Of a stretch of DNA of 6,671 nucleotides, positions 1-5,073 are shown piece after piece. Positions within the stretch are counted from its first letter, which is position 1. The number at the start of each line of letters is the position of its first letter. The stretch spans positions 1 to 6,671 of the forward strand of contig SFPH01000050.1 of NCBI GenBank assembly GCA_004552115.1. Reading direction: 5' to 3'. The notes under the pieces were generated by a model that worked only from the letters and a program-made list of their open reading frames with translations, made no database searches and had not been told where the DNA came from. The position numbers were made by a program, and so were the translations under genes. This DNA is from Bacteroidales bacterium. Lineage in GTDB: Bacteria; Bacteroidota; Bacteroidia; Bacteroidales; UBA932.

Positions 1-653
1 GCATCTGAAGCCTCGGCTATGAGGCTTGCAACCTTCTCATCATCAGGCTTGTTGAAGTCAATGACAACGAAGGCGTCAGGTCCGACGCGGAAAGAGAAAT
101 CGGACGAATCGACCTGCAGTCCAAGTTCCGAGGACATTCTGGCCGGCATATAATTCAGATATGCCTCACGAGCGAATGCGTCGTCCTTGGCCCGTACATC
201 GTGATTCCCGGCTACAGTGACAAGCGGAACATCAGGGAACTCCGCCTTTATCCTTCTGAAGGCATCGTCGAGCATGCGGAGATGAGTCTCTATGTTTCCG
301 GTATCGCCCTGAATGATGTCACCGGTCTGGTAAACCAGCCTGGTATCGTCATCGACAAGGCAGGCAGCTCTCTTCAGCAGCCTGGGAGAGTATTTCTCCC
401 ACATTTCGGCATCCCTGACAAACTCTTTCCGGTGAGCAGCCTCCCGTTCGGCATTGGCAATGGTATAGCCTTCGTGATAAACGCTCTCGGGAGCAGTGTC
501 ATAATGCGTATCCCCCAGCATTACCACGGAATAGGATCCATCCTTGCCGCACCTTCCCCTCCTTGAGGCTGAGTGCATTGCAAGAATCTCGGGAGAAAGC
601 CCGGACAGGAACAGCCCGGAAGCGGAGAGTTCCAGAAATTTTCTTCTATCCAT
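1..653 (-). CDS. Calcineurin-like metallophosphoesterase with Tat-type signal, C-terminus cut by window edge
   Basis: The frame is open from an ATG at 653 to the left edge, giving 217 codons of a longer protein. The N-terminus MDRRKFLELSASGLFLSG has the twin-arginine RRxFL pattern followed by a hydrophobic stretch, so export by Tat (periplasm, or lipid-linked if processed) is likely. Metallophosphoesterase motifs appear in order: GDTH (D48, H50), GDIIQGD (D112) and GNHD (N150, H151, D152). These match the metal-binding set of calcineurin-like phosphoesterases, which hydrolyse phosphomono- or diesters with a dinuclear metal centre. The later His motifs lie outside the window. The long insert between the first two motifs (about residues 53-105) is larger than in minimal family members. 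The gene starts 13 bases after the Dabb gene on the same strand, so the two are probably cotranscribed. The substrate cannot be read from the sequence. Family assignment is firm; the specific function is unknown. Confidence 0.88.
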   Translation of the reverse strand, partial: MDRRKFLELSASGLFLSGLSPEILAMHSASRRGRCGKDGSYSVVMLGDTHYDTAPESVYHEGYTIANAEREAAHRKEFVRDAEMWEKYSPRLLKRAACLVDDDTRLVYQTGDIIQGDTGNIETHLRMLDDAFRRIKAEFPDVPLVTVAGNHDVRAKDDAFAREAYLNYMPARMSSELGLQVDSSDFSFRVGPDAFVVIDFNKPDDEKVASLIAEASD

Positions 654-666
654 AACTGTCCAACGA

Positions 667-972
667 TCAGATTTCAAAGTCCAGACATGAGCGCACTGAA
701 GTATATGGCCGAATCTTGCTGTCGGCGACGGCGACGTGGGCAGGATGCACGGCATAGGCCTTCAGAGCCTCCTCGGACTCCAGTGTGCAGTCCAGCATCA
801 CATCGGCATTGGACGAGGCGAGACGTCCGTCAATGACAACATTTACATCAACCAGCCCCGGAACTACGCCTTTCAGGGACTCCAGGCCAGCCTTGATTCC
901 GGCCTTCACGCTATTCTTCTCGTCTTCGGGCAGCTCGCTCCTGAGTGTCCACAGTATAATATGCTTTACCAT
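667..972 (-). CDS. Dabb-family (stress-responsive A/B barrel) protein
   Basis: This 101-residue protein begins MVKHIILWTLR, a typical opening of the Dabb fold (stress-responsive alpha/beta barrel, ferredoxin-like, usually a dimer of about 95-105 residues). Other family-like marks are the central segment with PGLVDVNVVID, the SSNADVMLDCTLESEEAL strand and helix, and the YAVHPAHVAVADSKIRPYTSVRSCLDFE ending (the YxxHPxH pattern). A start at 972 gives the standard family length. An in-frame ATG at 1038 would add 22 residues unlike the family, so I prefer 972. There is no clear Shine-Dalgarno site, as usual for Bacteroidota. Dabb proteins are small soluble proteins, some of them catalysts of cyclisation or decarboxylation, but most bacterial ones have no known role. 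It lies upstream of the metallophosphoesterase in a likely two-gene transcript and divergent from the protease block. Confidence 0.88.
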   Translation of the reverse strand: MVKHIILWTLRSELPEDEKNSVKAGIKAGLESLKGVVPGLVDVNVVIDGRLASSNADVMLDCTLESEEALKAYAVHPAHVAVADSKIRPYTSVRSCLDFEI

Positions 973-1013
973 AATGATATGTTTTTGGGGAAGCGAATAT
1001 ACGCATTTATTTG

Positions 1014-1045
1014 CAAATATTGGTTCAAATTCATACATTTGGAAA
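1014..1045 (-). promoter_or_regulatory. Candidate promoter for the Dabb/phosphoesterase transcript
   Basis: On the minus strand, AATATTTG (1021 down to 1014) differs by one base from the Bacteroidota -7 consensus TAnnTTTG. A TTTC (1045 down to 1042) lies 20 bases upstream, where the -33 TTTG is expected. Transcription would start near 1007, giving a leader of about 35 bases before the ATG at 972. Both boxes are imperfect, so this is tentative. Confidence 0.35.
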
Positions 1046-1067
1046 AACTGGTCAGTTAATCTGTTTC
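1038..1067 (+). promoter_or_regulatory. Weak candidate promoter for the protease/TerB block
   Basis: A perfect -33-like TTTG (1038-1041) is followed after 18 bases by TCTGTTTC (1060-1067), which matches only four of the six fixed bases of TAnnTTTG. A start near 1074 would leave a leader of about 24 bases before the ATG at 1098. The location in the divergent gap is right, but the -7 match is poor, so this is only a candidate. Confidence 0.25.
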
Positions 1068-1097
1068 GCCCTACGGAACAACCTTAATCTATAAAGA

Positions 1098-1949
1098 ATG
1101 AGACTAGACGGAAGACGTGTCAGCGGGAATGTCAGGGACATACGCGGCAAAGGCGGCAAGGCTGCCGGAATCGGCATCGGAGGAGTAATCGTGATAGGCC
1201 TGATAACATTGCTCATGGGCGGAAATCCGCTTGAGGTGCTCAATATGGTCAGCACAGGAGAAGGATACTCGGAGACCTACACCCCCACAGCGGAGGAAGA
1301 AGAACTCGCAACTTTTGCAAAGCAGATTCTGGCGGGCACCGAGGATGTCTGGACGGATATATTCAAGCAGATGGGTCTGCGCTACGAGCCTCCGACACTG
1401 GTCCTCTTCTCCGGAAGCGTCCAGTCAGGATGCGGCGGGGCGACAGCTTCCACAGGCCCGTTCTACTGTTCGGCGGACAAGTCCGTCTATCTGGACCTGT
1501 CGTTCTTCACATCAATGAAAAAGGAATTCGGCACTGCAGGCGATTTCGCCTACGCATATGTCATCGCACACGAAGTTGGACACCACGTACAGAACCTTCT
1601 CGGCACCCTGAGGCAGGCACACACGGCGATGAGCCAGGCCTCCTCGCAGGCCGAATCCAACAAAATAAGCGTACGGCTTGAGCTCCAGGCTGACTTCTAC
1701 GCCGGCGTGTGGGCACATCATGACAACGAGATGTTCAACTCACTTGAGCCCGGTGACATTGAGGAGGGCATTGCAATAGCCTCACGCATCGGAGACGACT
1801 ATCTCCAGAAGCAGGCCAGGGGCTATGCGGTTCCGGACTCATTCAACCACGGCACATCCGCGCAGCGCGTGAGATGGCTGAAGAGAGGATTCGAGAAAGG
1901 CGACCCGGAATACGGGGATACTTTCTCTCCGGACTACAACAGACTCTGA
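1098..1949 (+). CDS. ypfJ: YpfJ-type neutral zinc metallopeptidase, single-pass membrane protein
   Basis: This 283-residue protein is full length for the YpfJ/KPN_02809 neutral zinc metallopeptidase family. The start MRLDGRRVSGNVRDIRG matches the conserved N-terminus of that family, so 1098 is well supported. A Gly/Ile-rich hydrophobic segment at about residues 23-40 is a single membrane anchor, probably leaving the catalytic part in the periplasm. Conserved blocks follow: SGCGGATASTGPFYCSADK (C112, C124, a possible disulfide), the zinc motif HEVGHH (H158, E159, H162), LELQADFYAGVWAH with probable third ligand E195, and HGTSAQRVRWLKRGF near the C-terminus. No catalytic residue is missing. The family is widespread, but its substrates are largely unknown. 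It leads a same-strand block, 39 bases before the TerB/MORN gene; the block may be an operon. Family assignment is strong; the partnership with its neighbours is inferred. Confidence 0.95.
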   Translation: MRLDGRRVSGNVRDIRGKGGKAAGIGIGGVIVIGLITLLMGGNPLEVLNMVSTGEGYSETYTPTAEEEELATFAKQILAGTEDVWTDIFKQMGLRYEPPTLVLFSGSVQSGCGGATASTGPFYCSADKSVYLDLSFFTSMKKEFGTAGDFAYAYVIAHEVGHHVQNLLGTLRQAHTAMSQASSQAESNKISVRLELQADFYAGVWAHHDNEMFNSLEPGDIEEGIAIASRIGDDYLQKQARGYAVPDSFNHGTSAQRVRWLKRGFEKGDPEYGDTFSPDYNRL

Positions 1950-1988
1950 TTCAGGCATATTCCATCAACAACAAAACATAAACGCAAT

Positions 1989-2834
1989 ATGAACCTTTCA
2001 ATCAAGCAGCTCACCGCAATGGTGAAAATGGCCTTTGACATCGCCAAGGCCGACGGCGAGGCAACAGAAAGCGAATATCAGATCATCTCCACTGAGCTCC
2101 AGGCTTTCGGCGTGACCAGCGACGAACTCAAGACAATGCTGGAAGAAGTTGACACGATGAAGTTTTTCGACGCGTGCAGAATTCTGGACGACATGGACGA
2201 TGAGCAGAAAAGAGAGGTCTGTGCCTGTCTGGGCACAATCATCTGCGCTGACGGAAAAGCCGTTGAGGAGGAAGTTAAACTCTGGCAGAACATCGGGAAC
2301 TGGTGCAGTTTTCCTTCAATGAGTCTCGAGGAGGCAATAAGGATATTCAAGGGAGAGGCGTCTCCGGATCCTGCCTCCAATGTCACCAGAAAGGCATTCA
2401 ACGGAGGCTACTACGAAGGGCCGCTGAAAGATGGACAGTACCACGGATTCGGAAGGATGGTATGGGACAGTGGCGACGTGTATGAAGGAGTTTTCGAAAA
2501 TGGCTCCAGGACAGGTCAGGGCAAATATACCTGGCCGAGCGGCAGCTGGTACGAAGGCGGTTTCGAGAATGGAAAGATGTCCGGACTCGGCATATATCAC
2601 TATTCCAACGGGGATGTCTACAACGGAATGTGGAAGAATGACGACCGGGAAGGCTTCGGGGTGTACTATTACAAGAACGGCAATGTTGAATACGGGGAAT
2701 ACAGAGCCGGGAAACAGGCCGGAACCAGCATAGTCCACCACGCTGACGGTTCATTCTCAGTATATGACTTCAACGGGGAAGGCAAGGTGGTGGCCACCAG
2801 GAATTACAAGGACCTCAACATCCCTCTGAAATGA
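1989..2834 (+). CDS. TerB-like domain protein with C-terminal MORN repeats
   Basis: The 281-residue soluble protein has two parts. Residues 1-120 are all-helical and carry two acidic motifs of the TerB type, IAKADGEATESE (about 18-29) and CADGKAVEEE (86-95), as in TerB-like helical domains of tellurite and stress systems. After a short linker with SPDPAS, residues 141-262 hold MORN repeats with a 23-residue period. Repeats start at Y142 (YEGPLKDGQYHGFG), Y165 (YEGVFENGSRTGQG), Y188 (YEGGFENGKMSGLG) and Y211 (YNGMWKNDDREGFG), with a degenerate fifth near Y235. MORN repeats form an elongated beta sheet used for protein or membrane contact. No signal peptide or membrane segment is visible, so it is probably cytosolic. 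The upstream region is A-rich with no Shine-Dalgarno site. The stop overlaps the start of the next gene (ATGA), indicating translational coupling. The role is unknown; a scaffold or adaptor is an inference. Confidence 0.85.
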   Translation: MNLSIKQLTAMVKMAFDIAKADGEATESEYQIISTELQAFGVTSDELKTMLEEVDTMKFFDACRILDDMDDEQKREVCACLGTIICADGKAVEEEVKLWQNIGNWCSFPSMSLEEAIRIFKGEASPDPASNVTRKAFNGGYYEGPLKDGQYHGFGRMVWDSGDVYEGVFENGSRTGQGKYTWPSGSWYEGGFENGKMSGLGIYHYSNGDVYNGMWKNDDREGFGVYYYKNGNVEYGEYRAGKQAGTSIVHHADGSFSVYDFNGEGKVVATRNYKDLNIPLK

Positions 2835-4057
2835 GATACAGATTCGACCCGCAGCTGAAACAGGAGAAGGCCCTCGCAGCCCAGATTCACGATGCACTGG
2901 AAGGGGACGTGATCGACCAGGTGATGGAATACACCGGGGCGATGGAATTCGATGATTCCGCCATGAGGGCCCATCTTGCAGTCACCAAACTCAGGATCGA
3001 GCCTGAGGTGATGCCGCGCCTGTATTCAGTCCTTGAGGAAGTGAGGCAGAATCTAGGATTTGAGCGGGAAGTGGAGTTCTATATCACGAATTCACCCCAG
3101 ATCAATGCCTGCACATATTTCGGCACGACCAAGGGCAGGCCTCTCATCATTGACCTGAACTCGGCCCTGATTGAGATGATGTCCGAAGATGAGCTGAAAT
3201 TCGTGGTAGGTCACGAACTCGGGCATCAGATTGACGGCAACGACAGGCTGAACAAGCTCATAAGATTCGTCTATCCTGACCTGGAGGGGATGTCTCCTCT
3301 CCTGATGAGGCTGAAGGTGAACTTCTGGCAGCAGCTCTGCGAACTGGTGGCGGACAGGTACGGCTTCCTCGCAGTCGGAGATCTGGCGACCTGCGTGTCC
3401 GCATTCTTCAAGATGCATTCAGGTCTTAACCTGAAGGGGATGAACATTGACGTACACGCCTTCATCCGTCACAACCGAGAGACTCTCCGCCACGTGACAG
3501 AGGGCAATGTCCTGAGTCTCAGCAATCACGACCACCCTCTGGATGCCCTCAGGGTGGAGGCTCTGGCCGCATTCGCCTATTCCTCTTCCCAGGAGGAGCT
3601 TGACGGGATAATGAGCAGCCTGATATCCGCAATGGCAAGAATCAGGACTGAGGAGGTGGATATGAAACTGCCATATTTCATCTCCGCCGCCGGCCTAATC
3701 ATCGCCAATGCCGACGGCAACGTGTCACAGCAGGAAGTCGAGCAGATTCTCCAGACCATTTCCTCTTTCCATCTCTTCCCGAAGGACGTTCTGGACGAGG
3801 TGGCAAAGGCAAATCCTGTAGAAATCTTCACCCGGTCGCTTTCTGAAATCCTGAACCTCAGACCGGACATGAAGCCGGCCCTCTTCAGATTCGTCGTGGA
3901 CCTCGTAATGAGTGACAACAAGCTGGATATCAAGGAAGTGAACTGCATGGTAGACATCGGGACAAGGTTCTTCGGCTACACGACTGAGGAAGTGATGTCA
4001 TTATTTGCCGGAGCCATCAGGGAGGGGTTCAGGCCATCTTTCAGCGCACTCTGCTAG
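2831..4057 (+). CDS. M48-like zinc metallopeptidase with C-terminal TerB-like domain
   Basis: The 408-residue protein has an M48-type catalytic core. HELGH (H128, E129, H132) lies within a helix preceded by SEDELKFVVG, the probable third ligand E171 is in CELVADRYG (the ExxxD pattern, D175), and HPLDALRVEAL (H235, P236, R241) resembles the HPxxxxR motif of the family. Unlike HtpX, it has no obvious membrane segments or signal peptide, so it should be soluble and cytosolic. Residues of about 278-400 form a helical TerB-like region with acidic motifs ADGNVSQQE (294-302) and DNKLDIKE (362-369), echoing the N-terminus of the preceding protein. The ATG at 2831 overlaps the previous stop by four bases, fixing the start and implying coupled translation and roughly matched amounts. 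All catalytic residues appear intact. Substrate and trigger are unknown. The peptidase call is firm; the TerB-like call rests on motif pattern only. Confidence 0.87.
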   Translation: MRYRFDPQLKQEKALAAQIHDALEGDVIDQVMEYTGAMEFDDSAMRAHLAVTKLRIEPEVMPRLYSVLEEVRQNLGFEREVEFYITNSPQINACTYFGTTKGRPLIIDLNSALIEMMSEDELKFVVGHELGHQIDGNDRLNKLIRFVYPDLEGMSPLLMRLKVNFWQQLCELVADRYGFLAVGDLATCVSAFFKMHSGLNLKGMNIDVHAFIRHNRETLRHVTEGNVLSLSNHDHPLDALRVEALAAFAYSSSQEELDGIMSSLISAMARIRTEEVDMKLPYFISAAGLIIANADGNVSQQEVEQILQTISSFHLFPKDVLDEVAKANPVEIFTRSLSEILNLRPDMKPALFRFVVDLVMSDNKLDIKEVNCMVDIGTRFFGYTTEEVMSLFAGAIREGFRPSFSALC

Positions 4058-4096
4058 GGGTGTCCCTGCACCGAAAGGATATGCTGCAGGCTGATT

Positions 4097-4801
4097 TCAG
4101 AGCAGAACCTCTGCCACAGTCCTGATATCATCGGCACGCAGAAGGGACGGATGCTCGTATTCATCCACGATTTCGTGCTGCCATGTCTGTTCGGCCGGTA
4201 TGTAAATGCCCCTGCCGCCTATTCTGAGGACAGGGTCAATGTCGGATTTGAAGGAATTGCCCACCATCAGAAGCCCGGACGGGGTGACGCCCAGCCTGGC
4301 ACACAGATCTGAATAAACCTCGGGAACCTTTTCAGAGACAATATCCACCAGGTCGAAATATGGTCTCAGACCCGACCTGTCAATTTTCAGCTCCTGGCCG
4401 AGAAGTTCTCCCTTGGTCAGGAGAACCATTTTGTATCTGCCTGATTCCCTGAGCCTTGTCAATGTGTCCACGACCCCTGGCAATGGCGTGGAAGGATTCC
4501 TCATGATTCTTCGCCCGGCGTCCACCAGTTTCTGTATCCTGGCTGCGTCAACCTTGCCGCCGCTTATTCTGACCGCAGTCTCCACCATCGAGATGATGAA
4601 GGCCTTGGCCCCGTAACCGAGTTCCGCCATATTGGCCATCTCGGTCCGGAAGAGTTCGGATGCGAGCCAGTCTCTCTCCCCGAAATCGGCGAGAGTATCA
4701 TAGAATTCCTGCTCAGCGGCGCGGAAAAGTGGCTCATTGCTCCAGAGCGTATCATCGGCGTCGAACACAACCGCCTTTATAGAGGTATAATCTGTTTTCA
4801 T
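4097..4801 (-). CDS. HAD-superfamily hydrolase (phosphatase-like)
   Basis: The 234-residue protein carries all four HAD motifs: VFDADDT (nucleophile D14, acid/base D16), LLTKG (T129), the conserved lysine of SEKVPEV (K158), and VGNSFKSDI (D187, with N182 where many members have Asp). An alpha-helical cap lies between motifs I and II, as in subfamily I enzymes of the phosphoglycolate phosphatase type. It is probably a soluble phosphatase of a small phosphorylated metabolite; the substrate is not evident. I chose the ATG at 4801 over 4819: the upstream choice would place the promoter-like TAACTTTG inside the coding region and add six residues (MVTLPP) without family support. It converges with the M48-like gene across a 39-base gap that lacks a clear T-tract terminator, and diverges from the trpB2 leader. 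A functional link to either neighbour is not shown. Confidence 0.9.
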   Translation of the reverse strand: MKTDYTSIKAVVFDADDTLWSNEPLFRAAEQEFYDTLADFGERDWLASELFRTEMANMAELGYGAKAFIISMVETAVRISGGKVDAARIQKLVDAGRRIMRNPSTPLPGVVDTLTRLRESGRYKMVLLTKGELLGQELKIDRSGLRPYFDLVDIVSEKVPEVYSDLCARLGVTPSGLLMVGNSFKSDIDPVLRIGGRGIYIPAEQTWQHEIVDEYEHPSLLRADDIRTVAEVLL

Positions 4802-4807
4802 GGGCGG

Positions 4808-4815
4808 CAAAGTTA
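4808..4815 (-). promoter_or_regulatory. Bacteroidota -7 promoter element of the HAD gene
   Basis: On the minus strand TAACTTTG is a perfect match to the Bacteroidota -7 consensus TAnnTTTG. It ends only six bases before the ATG at 4801, so transcription would begin at or within a few bases of the start codon. No good -33 TTTG lies 19-21 bases upstream; a TTTTTTG run is closer, about 11 bases away. The match could be fortuitous, but the position fits a leaderless mRNA. Confidence 0.5.
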
Positions 4816-4835
4816 CCAACTTTTTTCAAAAAAGT

Positions 4836-4867
4836 CTTGGATTATTATAAAACTATCTCTAAATTGC
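4836..4867 (+). promoter_or_regulatory. Candidate promoter for the trp leader and trpB2
   Basis: CTTG (4836-4839) and TAAATTGC (4860-4867) are separated by 20 bases, the spacing of the Bacteroidota -33 TTTG and -7 TAnnTTTG boxes, each imperfect. Transcription from about 4873 would place the leader-peptide ATG (4888) some 15 bases into the RNA. The element sits just upstream of the attenuator, where a promoter must be if the attenuator works. Confidence 0.4.
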
Positions 4868-4887
4868 ACACCGCAAACGAAAAAGAA

Positions 4888-4947
4888 ATGGGATTTACTT
4901 GCAACAATACCTGGTGGTGGCGCCTGTTACAGCTCAATGAGTCGTAG
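4888..4947 (+). CDS. Tryptophan leader peptide of the trpB2 attenuator
   Basis: A 19-codon reading frame, MGFTCNNTWWWRLLQLNES, starts at an ATG preceded by an A-rich AAAAAGAA and ends at TAG 4945-4947. Three successive TGG codons (4912-4920) in so short a peptide are very unlikely by chance, and the downstream gene is a tryptophan synthase beta homologue. This is the defining layout of ribosome-mediated attenuation: the ribosome stalls at the Trp codons when charged tRNA-Trp is scarce. The Trp codons form the 5' strand of an RNA stem whose 3' strand (4945-4960) overlaps the antiterminator segment. The peptide itself probably has no function after synthesis. It is too short for routine gene calling and would normally be missed. 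Confidence 0.88.
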   Translation: MGFTCNNTWWWRLLQLNES

Positions 4948-4960
4948 GAGGTCAGCACCG
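4912..4960 (+). promoter_or_regulatory. Attenuator stem 1:2 (anti-antiterminator)
   Basis: The Trp-codon strand pairs with the region just past the leader stop: 4912-4916 with 4956-4960, 4918-4921 with 4951-4954, and 4923-4926 with 4945-4948. Three G-U pairs and one G-G mismatch occur along it. A ribosome held on the Trp codons would prevent this stem and free 4944-4950 for the antiterminator. The pairing was worked out by hand, without energy calculation. Confidence 0.55.
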
Positions 4961-4994
4961 TTTTGTATGCATAGTGATACATAGAGGTTCCTGC
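4944..4994 (+). promoter_or_regulatory. Attenuator stem 2:3 (antiterminator)
   Basis: GTAGGAG (4944-4950) can pair with TTCCTGC (4988-4994) over seven positions, two of them G-U. A small hairpin, TGTAT (4964-4968) with ATACA (4977-4981), could close the gap between the strands. The 3' strand is part of the 5' arm of the terminator, so the two structures exclude each other. The helix is short for an antiterminator, so the exact pairing is tentative. Confidence 0.45.
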
Positions 4995-5023
4995 CGCAGC
5001 TGCGACGGGAACCTTTCTTTTTT
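4985..5023 (+). terminator. Intrinsic terminator (stem 3:4) of the trpB2 attenuator
   Basis: The 5' arm AGGTTCC (4985-4991) pairs perfectly with GGAACCT (5008-5014). The helix continues inward through a T-G and a G-C pair, one C-A mismatch and three further G-C pairs to a tight loop around AGCT. It is followed at once by TTCTTTTTT (5015-5023), a classic U-tract. The hairpin lies between the leader peptide and the trpB2 ATG, with no other gene ending there, so it is a regulated premature terminator rather than a gene-end terminator. Confidence 0.9.
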
Positions 5024-5073
5024 GACTGCACATTCAGAAACAACCGAATATTAACAAATAAAGCCTCAAAATC

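Noticed and set aside
201..566. 121-codon plus-strand open frame over the phosphoesterase
   Set aside because: The opposite strand encodes clear metallophosphoesterase motifs, including GNHD, over the same bases; this frame shows no domain.
2425..2715. Possible DNA tandem repeat or CRISPR-like array in the 69-base periodic region
   Set aside because: The 69-base period equals the 23-residue MORN unit; the bases diverge between units while the protein motif is kept, so this is a coding repeat only.
2316..2754. Long minus-strand frames opposite the MORN repeats
   Set aside because: They are antisense to a 23-residue repeat with strong protein-level periodicity and are by-products of it.
4065..4090. 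Inverted repeat CCTGCA/TGCAGG in the gap between the M48-like and HAD genes, a possible convergent terminator
   Set aside because: Only six pairs around a 14-base loop and no T-tract on either strand; too weak to call a terminator.
4967..4984. Second tiny frame (MHSDT) after the GGAGG at 4947-4951, downstream of the leader peptide
   Set aside because: Five codons, no Trp, and GGAGG is better explained as part of the antiterminator strand; Bacteroidota make little use of Shine-Dalgarno sites.
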